18,781 nucleotides of DNA from Subdoligranulum variabile (lineage in GTDB: Bacteria; Bacillota; Clostridia; Oscillospirales; Ruminococcaceae): assembly GCA_003343905.1 (NCBI GenBank), contig QAKI01000036.1, forward strand, positions 1 to 18,781. Direction: 5' to 3'. The stretch's first letter is position 1, and the number at the start of each line of letters is the position of its first letter. The position numbers and the translations under genes are program-made. The notes under the pieces are model-generated. The model was not told the origin of the DNA, made no database searches, and worked only from the letters and a program-made list of their open reading frames with translations. This document shows, piece by piece, positions 7,172 through 13,740 of this stretch.

Positions 7172-7569
7172 TGTTCCTCCACACCGTGACCCTCTATAAC
7201 AAGTACCTGGACGGAAACACCGAGCGATGGAAACGGGCGGTGCTGCGGGGGGTGTTCTGGGACAGCTCAAAAGGCCGGACAATCCGAAGGAATGGTGTAT
7301 CGGCCGACAATGGGCTGGTGCTCCTTATCCCCTTTTCCGTGTCCGCCGGGGGCGATTACTGCAAGCCGAAGGACTTTGCCGCACTGGCCGATAAATCACG
7401 CAAATGGACGCTTGCGAGCGGAGACTCGGTTATCCTTGGAGACACCGGGTATGAGATCGAGCGGTCCAGCAAGGAATTACATCGCTTTAATGACGTTCTG
7501 ACGATCAGTCACGTGGATACGCGAGATTACGGCGGTAGTATGGCCCATTGGGAGGTGACGGGGATATGA
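7162..7569 (+). CDS. Head completion protein, DUF6751-like
   Basis: This 135-residue protein has FLHTVTLYNKY near its start, followed by RAVLRGVFWDSSKG, and then mostly predicted beta strands (VLLIPFSVS, WTLASGDSVILGD, YEIERSSKEL). I recognise this pattern as the DUF6751 group found at this place in phages of Firmicutes, where a minor capsid or head-stopper protein is expected. GTG 7162 is chosen because AGGAGG (7150-7155) is 6 bases upstream; ATG 7168 and ATG 7171 are in frame but 12 and 15 bases away. A much longer in-frame reading from 7000 runs through the previous gene and is an artefact. The end overlaps the next start in ATGA. Confidence 0.75.
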   Translation: MDMMFLHTVTLYNKYLDGNTERWKRAVLRGVFWDSSKGRTIRRNGVSADNGLVLLIPFSVSAGGDYCKPKDFAALADKSRKWTLASGDSVILGDTGYEIERSSKELHRFNDVLTISHVDTRDYGGSMAHWEVTGI

Positions 7570-7979
7570 AGGTTGAGGTAAAGATGGACAGTGTGGGGGC
7601 TATCCTGCGCCGGCGTGGGTTGGAGCCCAATGGCCGGGTACAGAAGATCTTTACCTCCGAGTGCGCCCGGCAGATGGATCCTTACGTGCCCATGCGCCAG
7701 GGAACCTTGAAAAACACCCGGACCGTTGGTTCCAACTATGTGGAGTACAAAGGGCCATATGCTCATTATCAGTACATAGGAAAACTGATGGTGGGGATTA
7801 CAACCGGCAGCTCCTTTGCCAAAAGCGGGGAGCCTAAAGTATACGCATCCCCATCCAAAGACCTGCGGTATAACGGGGCACCCAGGCGCGGGCCGTTGTG
7901 GGACAAACGGATGTGGTCGGATAAAGGGCGGCAGATTACGCTCAAGATTGCTAAAGCGGCGGGAGGGAAGCCCGGATGA
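7566..7979 (+). CDS. Minor capsid / head-tail joining protein (Minor_capsid_2 type)
   Basis: This basic 137-residue protein contains MDPYVPMRQGTLKNT, then EYKGPYAHYQYIGKLMVG and LRYNGAPRRGPLWDKRMW. These motifs are the signature of the phage minor capsid protein family (gp10/HK97-gp10-like neck proteins). Its likely job is in the neck between stopper and tail tube. ATG 7566 lies 7 bases after GGGAGGTGA (7550-7558), and its start overlaps the previous stop by four bases. The end overlaps the next gene by ATGA, so the four neck genes are translationally coupled. Confidence in the family is high; the exact place in the neck is inferred. Confidence 0.85.
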   Translation: MKVEVKMDSVGAILRRRGLEPNGRVQKIFTSECARQMDPYVPMRQGTLKNTRTVGSNYVEYKGPYAHYQYIGKLMVGITTGSSFAKSGEPKVYASPSKDLRYNGAPRRGPLWDKRMWSDKGRQITLKIAKAAGGKPG

Positions 7980-8383
7980 GCATACTGAAATCCCTGCAGG
8001 AGTTTCTGTCGGGATATCCCGATATGCGTCCCGTGCGAATCCTAACCGACGGAGTTTCAGAGGATGCGGAAAGCTACGCGGTATCCCCTGCCGGAAACAT
8101 CCGGATATCCGAGGACATCTTGGGCAACCGTACCTATGAAAACGATTATGTGTTTCTGGCCCGAGAATGCACGGCGGATGAGGTGGACCGACAGGACAAC
8201 TACGACTTTTTGGAAGGCCTGTTCGAATGGCTTGAAAACGGGAGCCTTCCCAATCTCCCCGGCAACTATAAAGCCGAAAGAATCATCCCATCCAACGTGC
8301 TGTTGCTGGATATCGGAGAAAACGGTTCGGGTATCTACCAAATACAAATCAAGTTGACATTTGTTAAATTAATAATGAGGTGA
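7976..8383 (+). CDS. Tail terminator / minor capsid protein (Minor_capsid_3 type)
   Basis: This acidic 135-residue protein begins MSILKSLQEFLSGYP and contains an alternating strand-helix arrangement (RILTDGV, YAVSPAG, NDYVFLARE, then DFLEGLFEWLEN and IYQIQIKLTFVKL). This agrees with the family of small proteins that cap the tail tube in siphophages and stands between the neck gene and the tail tube gene, the normal terminator position. Its ATG overlaps the preceding stop (ATGA 7976-7979). The coding region holds a perfect 14-base palindrome at 8009-8022, discussed as a finding. Confidence 0.75.
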   Translation: MSILKSLQEFLSGYPDMRPVRILTDGVSEDAESYAVSPAGNIRISEDILGNRTYENDYVFLARECTADEVDRQDNYDFLEGLFEWLENGSLPNLPGNYKAERIIPSNVLLLDIGENGSGIYQIQIKLTFVKLIMR

Positions 8384-8388
8384 AATTG

Positions 8389-8913
8389 ATGAGCGATATC
8401 ACATTTAACACATCGTCCGGGATGGTTGTGGAGCGTCGGCTGCTTGTACTGTATCTCAATACGGGTACGAACTCCGAACCGGCGTGGAGCCCGATCGGAA
8501 AACGTGTAGAGGACAGCTCCATGGAGTACGACTGGGGCGAAGAATCCAAAACCGATATTTTCGGGACCGTCTACACAACCATGAAAAGACCTACGATCAC
8601 ACAGACCTTCGATCCGTGCGAACTGGATTCAGGAGACGATGCACAACAAAAAATTTGGAATATAGCAGTCAAAGACCAAGACGCCGCCGCCCTTGCCAAT
8701 CAAGATATGCTGGTGGTGCACTGCTATGCCGGGACCACCGGGACGGCTATGTTCGCCGAGCGGTATGAAGCTTGTGCTGTTAAGCCCTCTGGGCTTGGCG
8801 GCTCCTCCAATGTGGGGATGCCTATTGATGTGACATTCGGCGGGATCCGCACGACAGGAACCGCGGCGGTATCGAATGGTACCGTGACCTTTACGCCGAA
8901 CGGCGCGGAGTAG
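8389..8913 (+). CDS. Major tail tube protein
   Basis: This 174-residue protein should form the stacked hexameric rings of the tail tube. It is rich in Thr, Gly and beta-strand segments (ERRLLVLYLN, YDWGEESKTDIFG, TITQTFDPCEL) and ends in a region VTFGGIRTTG typical of phage tail tube proteins. The ribosome binding site GAGGTGA (8377-8383) lies 5 bases before ATG 8389; a GTG at 8380 inside that site is unlikely. It is followed by a strong hairpin, as expected after a gene that must be expressed more highly than its neighbours. There is no Ig-like C-terminal add-on. Confidence 0.85.
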   Translation: MSDITFNTSSGMVVERRLLVLYLNTGTNSEPAWSPIGKRVEDSSMEYDWGEESKTDIFGTVYTTMKRPTITQTFDPCELDSGDDAQQKIWNIAVKDQDAAALANQDMLVVHCYAGTTGTAMFAERYEACAVKPSGLGGSSNVGMPIDVTFGGIRTTGTAAVSNGTVTFTPNGAE

Positions 8914-8924
8914 GGATAACAGAC

Positions 8925-8956
8925 GGCCCGCCCTTGGATATCAGGGGCGGGCCTTT
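8925..8956 (+). terminator. Strong GC hairpin between tail tube and chaperone genes
   Basis: Bases 8925-8936 pair with 8942-8953 (12 pairs, one G-T wobble) around the loop GATAT; the outer nine pairs are all G-C. It is followed by TTTA and, 19 bases after the stem, by ATG 8975. The short T run suggests partial termination or a barrier that protects the tail tube mRNA from 3' decay, so that tube protein is made in excess over chaperone. Confidence 0.65.
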
Positions 8957-8974
8957 ACGAAAGGAAGATAGGGC

Positions 8975-9427
8975 ATGAAAACACTGAAAATGGATCTGGG
9001 AATACAGGAATTTCAAATCGGCGACGGTGGGGTTCTGCGTTTCAACCCATCTGACCCAAACTTATACAGCCGTTTTTTGGGCGCCACGGACAGGATTGGC
9101 GAGATTGACAAGGAATTTGCCGAAAAAATCGCAAAAGTCGAGGGAGACGGGGCGGGAGGTCTGCGGTTGCTGAGGGAATACGATATGAAAGCAAAAGCGA
9201 TCCTATCTGAAATATTCGGACCGGAAAATGATTTCGACCGGATCCTGCTCGGGGCGAATGTGCTGTCGGTTGGCGCCAATGGGAAGCGTCTGATTGAAAA
9301 TCTATTCGATGCGCTGTTGCCGGTTTTTGAAGAAGGAGCCGGTAAATGCGCGCGGGCAAAAGCACAGAAAGCTCTTGAGCAAGCGAAGATTAACCGGGCA
9401 CAGCGCAGGACGGCGGAGCGCAAATGA
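8975..9427 (+). CDS. Tail assembly chaperone, first gene (DUF6673-like)
   Basis: This 150-residue, highly charged helical protein starts MKTLKMDLGIQEFQIGD and contains FNPSDPNLYSRF, then acidic and basic helices and a Lys/Arg/Ala-rich tail (AQKALEQAKINRAQRR). This fits the first of the two chaperone genes that lie between tail tube and tape measure and help the tape measure fold and load tube subunits (lambda gpG position). AAAGGAAGA at 8960-8968 is the ribosome binding site. The stop overlaps the next start by ATGA. I looked for a frameshift signal to the next gene and found none. Confidence 0.8.
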   Translation: MKTLKMDLGIQEFQIGDGGVLRFNPSDPNLYSRFLGATDRIGEIDKEFAEKIAKVEGDGAGGLRLLREYDMKAKAILSEIFGPENDFDRILLGANVLSVGANGKRLIENLFDALLPVFEEGAGKCARAKAQKALEQAKINRAQRRTAERK

Positions 9428-9987
9428 TCGGCTGGACGCTTCCCAAAACTGTAAAAGTGGGCGGGAAGGAGTATAAAATTGAAACCGATTATCGGGACAT
9501 ATTGAGCATTTTATTCCATCTTCAAAATCGGAACGACACAGAGGCGGAGCGCATCTATATCGCGCTTGCACTGTTCTATACCGATTTTGGGATGATACCG
9601 AAAACGCATTATCGGGAGGCATCGGAACAGATGATGTCGTTTATCGCCTGTGGAATGGAGAAAGACGCCAGGCCGGCGCCGAAATTGATCGACTGGGAAC
9701 AAGATGCGCCTCTGATCGTGGCCGACATCAATAAGGTGGCAGGCAGAGAGGTCCGAGAACTGCCCTATCTGCATTGGTGGACCTTTATAGCGTATTTTAA
9801 CGGCATTGGGGAAGGACAACTTTCGACCGTTGTTGGTATACGGCAAAAAAAGGCCAAAGGGAAGGCCTTATCTGAATGGGAACGGGAGTATTACCGGGAT
9901 CACAAGGAAGCTGTGGATTTTCAACATCGGCAAAGCGCCGGAGAGGCGGCTGAAATTGCCAGGCTGGAGGCGATGCTGGGCATATGA
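9424..9987 (+). CDS. Tail assembly chaperone, second gene (Gp15 family)
   Basis: This 187-residue protein of the bacteriophage Gp15 family starts MIGWTLPKTVKVGGKEYKI, contains TDYRDILSILFHL and then ELPYLHWWTFIAYFNGIGEG, which is the most conserved part of the family. The C-terminus is a charged helix (EWEREYYRDHKEAVDF). Gp15 genes normally sit just upstream of the tape measure and take the place of the lambda GT product, here made from its own start (ATG 9424, coupled through ATGA) rather than by frameshift. Its own stop overlaps the start of a small zinc-ribbon gene. Confidence 0.88.
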   Translation: MIGWTLPKTVKVGGKEYKIETDYRDILSILFHLQNRNDTEAERIYIALALFYTDFGMIPKTHYREASEQMMSFIACGMEKDARPAPKLIDWEQDAPLIVADINKVAGREVRELPYLHWWTFIAYFNGIGEGQLSTVVGIRQKKAKGKALSEWEREYYRDHKEAVDFQHRQSAGEAAEIARLEAMLGI

Positions 9988-10130
9988 AAAAGGTTATATG
10001 TCCATATTGCGGATATGCCATGCCGATTGAGCAGGCCGACACGGCAGAAGCACACGGTTTGTACGTGCGTTGTAAGGGAAAAAATTGCCGGCGCGTATTC
10101 GAAATACGGATAGAAAAAGGGGTCAAGTAG
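9984..10130 (+). CDS. 48-residue zinc-ribbon protein, Com-like
   Basis: The gene begins at ATG 9984, overlapping the Gp15 stop by ATGA, and ends with TAG at 10128-10130. The product has four cysteines in two pairs, C6 and C9 (CPYCG) and C30 and C35 (CKGKNC), separated by a 20-residue loop, and is basic overall. That is a single zinc ribbon of the same general type as the phage Mu Com protein, which binds mRNA. The start of the tape measure gene lies 37 bases downstream and has its ribosome binding site in a hairpin. The presence of the gene is well supported by overlap, frame and motif; any regulatory role is inference. It could instead be a small structural or tail-assembly factor. Confidence 0.8.
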   Translation: MKKVICPYCGYAMPIEQADTAEAHGLYVRCKGKNCRRVFEIRIEKGVK

Positions 10131-10148
10131 CGCCGTTGTGCCGATGAC

Positions 10149-10164
10149 TCCGCCAGGAGGCGGA
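10149..10164 (+). promoter_or_regulatory. Hairpin containing the tape measure ribosome binding site
   Basis: TCCGCC (10149-10154) pairs with GGCGGA (10159-10164) around the loop AGGA, giving six pairs, five of them G-C. The ribosome binding site AGGAGG (10155-10160) forms the loop and the first two bases of the 3' arm. ATG 10168 follows seven bases after AGGAGG. In this form the site is partly masked, which would lower tape measure translation unless ribosomes or a protein open it. Confidence 0.55.
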
Positions 10165-10167
10165 AAT

Positions 10168-13100
10168 ATGGCAGACGGAAGAGTTATTATTGATGTAGAT
10201 CTTAAGACAAACCAGCTTGAACGCGGCGTCCGCGCACTTCCGGGTAAACTCGACGGTCTCAAATCGTCTTTAAAAGGAATCGGTGCTGCTGTAGCCGTGG
10301 CGTTCAGCGTCAAGGCGCTAGTGAACTTCGGAAAATCCGCCATTGAATTAGGCAGCAATATCACTGAAGTTCAAAACGTCGTCGATACCGCCTTCGGTAG
10401 TATGGCCTATAAGGCCGAAGAGTTTGCCAGTACGTCCATCCAGCAATTCGGGATGTCCCGCCTGTCGGCAAAAAAGACCGCAAGTACTTATATGGCTATG
10501 GCGCGGGGGATGGGTCTGGCAGCGGGCGAGGCGTCCGACATGGCCATATCTCTGGCGGGCCTATCTGGCGATGTGGCGTCATTTTATAACATAACCCAGG
10601 AATTGGCCGATACTAAGCTAAAATCGGTTTTTACCGGGGAAACCGAAACGCTCAAAGATCTGGGCGTGGTGATGACCCAGGCGAATCTGCAACAGTTCGC
10701 CTATCAAAAGGGCATACGGAAAAGCATATCCGCCATGACGCAGGCGGAGCTCGTACAACTGAGGTACGCCTTTGTCACCGAGCAGCTGGCACTGGCACAA
10801 GGGGACTTTGCCAAAACCTCCGATAGCTGGGCGAACCAGACCCGAATCCTGACCGAAAACTGGAAAGAGTTTATGTCCGTAATCGGCCAAGGCCTGATAC
10901 AGGTGCTTACGCCCCTTGTGCAGACATTGAACCAGATCGTGACATCGCTTACCGATATGGCGAGAGCCCTGTTTTCGGCGTTTGGGGCGCAGTCGGATGG
11001 AACGGCTGAACAAAAACAGGCGGACGCGATCAAGGAAGCCGCCCAGTCAGAGGCGGAGCTGGCCGAAAACACTCGGGCCGCTGCAAAAGCCGCCAAGGCC
11101 GCCCAATTTAATTTTGACGAGCTGAATACCGTCACGTCGGAAACGTCGGGATCGACTGCCGGCGCTTCATCGTCCTCGGTGCTTCCGATTGTGTCCGGAA
11201 ACGGCGGAACAACGTTTGATACAGAAAATTCGAGGCTTGCGAAAATCATAAAGTCGTTTTTGGAGCCTTTGCAAGCTCTGGATTTCGACAACCTTACGGA
11301 TTCCTTCGGGCGTCTGAAAAAATCCTTGGAGCCCTTCACCGAATCCCTGTTTTCAGGGCTGGGGTGGGCGTATCATGAGATTTTTATTCCGCTGGCTGAA
11401 TGGACCGTCGAAGAGGCCCTTCCGCGCTTTTTGGATATCCTCGCTTCTGCAGCGGAAGGGCTGGGGGTGGTGCTCAGTGGATACCAAACGGTTTACAAAA
11501 GCTTCTACGACAACTTTTTAAAGCCCGTCAGCGAGTACAACAGTCAGAAGGTACTTGACTTCTTTGATAGGTTCAAGGACAAATTCGACGGCCTGGTTAA
11601 ACAATTCGAGGAAAGCACTGTTTTTCAAGATCTAGCGGATATCATAGAAATTATCGGCCCGATTATTACCCGTAACATCAACCTTCTCAGCGATATAGGC
11701 TGGTTTATCAATGATCTAACATGGACGGAAATTTTCTCCGGTCTGGAGGATATGCTGCGTAATCTTGCAAGCGTTCTCGGGCTGACGGCGGATATCCTCA
11801 AAGGCGATTTTTCTGGCGCTCTGGAGCATGTTGGCAATTTAATGATTGGCAACCGTATAAAAGGGACAGAGTCCCGCTTCAAGTCTATCGCCAAGTCTCT
11901 GCTGTCTGCTACAGGTGCTGCCGAGGACGCGGTGCAGGCGGTGGATGAATTGGGCGACGGGATCAGCGACATCACCCGTTCGAAAATGGCACCTTTCTTA
12001 AAATCCATCCGTAGCTTGGACGACGGACTGGCGGGCATCAATTACCGGAGTTTAGTCATTGATCCGGCCATTGTCGAGGACGTCAGGGGCAAGGTCAGGC
12101 AGATTTCAGACACCATCTGCAACGAGCTGGATTCCGACAAAAACGAGGCGCTGGCTGCGCTTGAACCGCTGCGGAAGGCACTTGGAGACGAGGCCTATCA
12201 GAAGCTGGTTGCCGATAACACAGCCTATTACGATACCCTGCGAAATAAGGTGACCGAGGGAGAGGCTGAAATCAACGCCATCCTGCAAACGGCCAGTGAT
12301 GAAAAAAGGCAACTGACCCAGGAGGAATCCAACCGAATCACGGAAATTCGGAACAACATGAACCAGACGGGTGTGAGGGCGCTGTCCGAAACCGAAGTCG
12401 AGTATACCGCGATCATGAACCGCCTGAAGGACAACGCCACCCGCGTTTCCCTTGAACAGGCTAGCGGAATCATCCAAAATGCCCAAAAGACCCGGGACGA
12501 GACCATCACGGCGGCAGAGGAGCAGTATGCCCGTCAGCTTCTAGAGGCCCAGAAAATGCTGGATGCCGGGGCCATCAACGAGGATCAGTATAATCAGATT
12601 GTCAATGCCGCTCAGAAAACAAAGGACGATACTATTGCGGCCGCAAACGAGCAATATGACAGCATATATAGTGCAACAACCTCTAAATTGGGAGATACCG
12701 CGAAATACATCGACGAGGAGTCCGGTGAAATCAAGTCGAAGTGGCAAGTATTTTGCGAAGGGGTCGGAAATAAATTTGGTGAAATCTGGGAAAAGGTGCA
12801 GGATGAATGGGGGAAATTTAAAACAGATTTCAAAAAAGGCTGGGATTCATTTTGGACCGGGATCGGCAACTTCTTCATCGATATTTGGAACGGTATCGTG
12901 GGAGGCCTCGAAAAAGCTATCAACGGCGCCATCGGCATTCTCAACAAGTTCAAGATCAATATTCCCAATTGGGCAGCCGACGCCCTCGGCGCCCTTGGCA
13001 TCAAGACCGGGGAGTCCATCGGGTTCAACATAGCCCCCGTTTCTTTCTCCCGCGTTCCGCGGCTGCAGGTTCCGGCCTTGGCGGCGGGAGCCGTGATCCC

Positions 13101-13359
13101 GCCCAATCGCGAGTTTTTAGCTGTACTTGGAGACCAAACGCGCGGGCGCAACATAGAAACCCCGGAAGCCCTGCTGCGCCAAGTCGTCCGTGATGAAACT
13201 GGGAATTCCGCTGTCTTATTAGAAAAAATTGTGGCTCTGCTCTCGAATCGGTCAAAAATCGTGATCAATGTCGACGGCCGCCAATTGGGTGAAATATCGC
13301 TCAGGGCTTTGAATGATCTTGCACAACGGAACGGCGGGCTGGATTTATGTCTCGGATAG
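10168..13359 (+). CDS. Tail tape measure protein
   Basis: This 1063-residue protein sets tail length; by the usual rule of about 0.15 nm per residue the tail would be near 160 nm. Residues about 50-280 show the TP901-type conserved core (GSNITEVQNVVDTAFGS, then FGMSRLSAKKTAS and AGLSGDVASFYN). A hydrophobic helix at 37-52 and a Ser/Thr/Gly linker near 325-345 precede a long helical middle. Residues 768-788 and 811-831 are an internal repeat. Residues 874-935 are rich in Trp and Phe with amphipathic and hydrophobic helices, a likely membrane-active segment. ATG 10168 is used because of AGGAGG seven bases upstream; GTG 10138 and ATG 10144 are in frame but have no ribosome binding site. Confidence 0.95.
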   Translation: MADGRVIIDVDLKTNQLERGVRALPGKLDGLKSSLKGIGAAVAVAFSVKALVNFGKSAIELGSNITEVQNVVDTAFGSMAYKAEEFASTSIQQFGMSRLSAKKTASTYMAMARGMGLAAGEASDMAISLAGLSGDVASFYNITQELADTKLKSVFTGETETLKDLGVVMTQANLQQFAYQKGIRKSISAMTQAELVQLRYAFVTEQLALAQGDFAKTSDSWANQTRILTENWKEFMSVIGQGLIQVLTPLVQTLNQIVTSLTDMARALFSAFGAQSDGTAEQKQADAIKEAAQSEAELAENTRAAAKAAKAAQFNFDELNTVTSETSGSTAGASSSSVLPIVSGNGGTTFDTENSRLAKIIKSFLEPLQALDFDNLTDSFGRLKKSLEPFTESLFSGLGWAYHEIFIPLAEWTVEEALPRFLDILASAAEGLGVVLSGYQTVYKSFYDNFLKPVSEYNSQKVLDFFDRFKDKFDGLVKQFEESTVFQDLADIIEIIGPIITRNINLLSDIGWFINDLTWTEIFSGLEDMLRNLASVLGLTADILKGDFSGALEHVGNLMIGNRIKGTESRFKSIAKSLLSATGAAEDAVQAVDELGDGISDITRSKMAPFLKSIRSLDDGLAGINYRSLVIDPAIVEDVRGKVRQISDTICNELDSDKNEALAALEPLRKALGDEAYQKLVADNTAYYDTLRNKVTEGEAEINAILQTASDEKRQLTQEESNRITEIRNNMNQTGVRALSETEVEYTAIMNRLKDNATRVSLEQASGIIQNAQKTRDETITAAEEQYARQLLEAQKMLDAGAINEDQYNQIVNAAQKTKDDTIAAANEQYDSIYSATTSKLGDTAKYIDEESGEIKSKWQVFCEGVGNKFGEIWEKVQDEWGKFKTDFKKGWDSFWTGIGNFFIDIWNGIVGGLEKAINGAIGILNKFKINIPNWAADALGALGIKTGESIGFNIAPVSFSRVPRLQVPALAAGAVIPPNREFLAVLGDQTRGRNIETPEALLRQVVRDETGNSAVLLEKIVALLSNRSKIVINVDGRQLGEISLRALNDLAQRNGGLDLCLG
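12469..12660 (+). repeat. Internal protein repeat in the tape measure gene
   Basis: Two units encode AQKTRDETITAAEEQY (from 12481) and AQKTKDDTIAAANEQY (from 12610), 43 residues apart. The protein match is strong while the DNA differs at many third positions, so the duplication is old or kept by selection. It lies in a coiled-coil stretch where repeat number changes tail length. Confidence 0.75.
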
Positions 13360-13369
13360 AGGGGATATT

Positions 13370-13729
13370 ATGGTTTTTCTAAAAATTGGGGACACCGACT
13401 TTACCAATTATATAGCGGAGCAAAAGACGACCTACACCGTCCTGGCTTCTGAGGATAGCGGCCGAAACGCCCGAGGCAATATGATCATCGACGTCGTGAA
13501 TAAAAAAACGAGAGTGGATTGTGTCACCCATTTCTTGACTCAAGGGCAGATGTCCGCGCTGTTGGCGGCTATTGATCCTTACGTGATATCGGTGACCTAT
13601 TGGGACAGCAAAACCGGGGGTACGAAAACCATGTCCTGCTATGTGTCGGCACCACAGCCCGATATATGGTCGGTCGGCAAAGCCGCGGTTATATACAAAC
13701 CCATGTCTGTCGGCTTTATCGAATTGTAG
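13370..13729 (+). CDS. DUF6711-like tail protein (distal tail position)
   Basis: This 119-residue protein has a strand-rich start (VFLKIGDTDFTNYI), the segment GRNARGNMIIDVVNKKTRVD, then YWDSKTGG and a C-terminal strand PMSVGFIEL. It matches what I know of DUF6711, a small protein between the tape measure and the tail-associated baseplate protein in clostridial phages. The position is that of the distal tail (Dit-like) ring. AGAGGGG (13358-13364) lies five bases before ATG 13370. A longer in-frame reading from 13313 runs back into the tape measure gene and is not used. The role is inferred from position. Confidence 0.75.
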   Translation: MVFLKIGDTDFTNYIAEQKTTYTVLASEDSGRNARGNMIIDVVNKKTRVDCVTHFLTQGQMSALLAAIDPYVISVTYWDSKTGGTKTMSCYVSAPQPDIWSVGKAAVIYKPMSVGFIEL

Positions 13730-13740
13730 GGAGGCGCGGC

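Noticed and set aside
8354..8376. TTGACA followed by an AT-rich run before the tail tube gene
   Set aside because: The AT-rich hexamers lie only about 11-12 bases after TTGACA, too close for a sigma-70 promoter, and the sequence is inside the preceding gene.
9394..9427. Programmed -1 frameshift between the two tail chaperone genes, as in lambda G/GT
   Set aside because: The Gp15 frame has stops at 9376-9378 and 9391-9393, and the remaining overlap window has no X-XXY-YYZ slippery heptamer. Gp15 has its own ATG coupled through ATGA.
10138..10167. Earlier in-frame starts GTG 10138 and ATG 10144 for the tape measure
   Set aside because: Neither has a ribosome binding site at the right distance, and they would translate through the AGGAGG box that serves ATG 10168.
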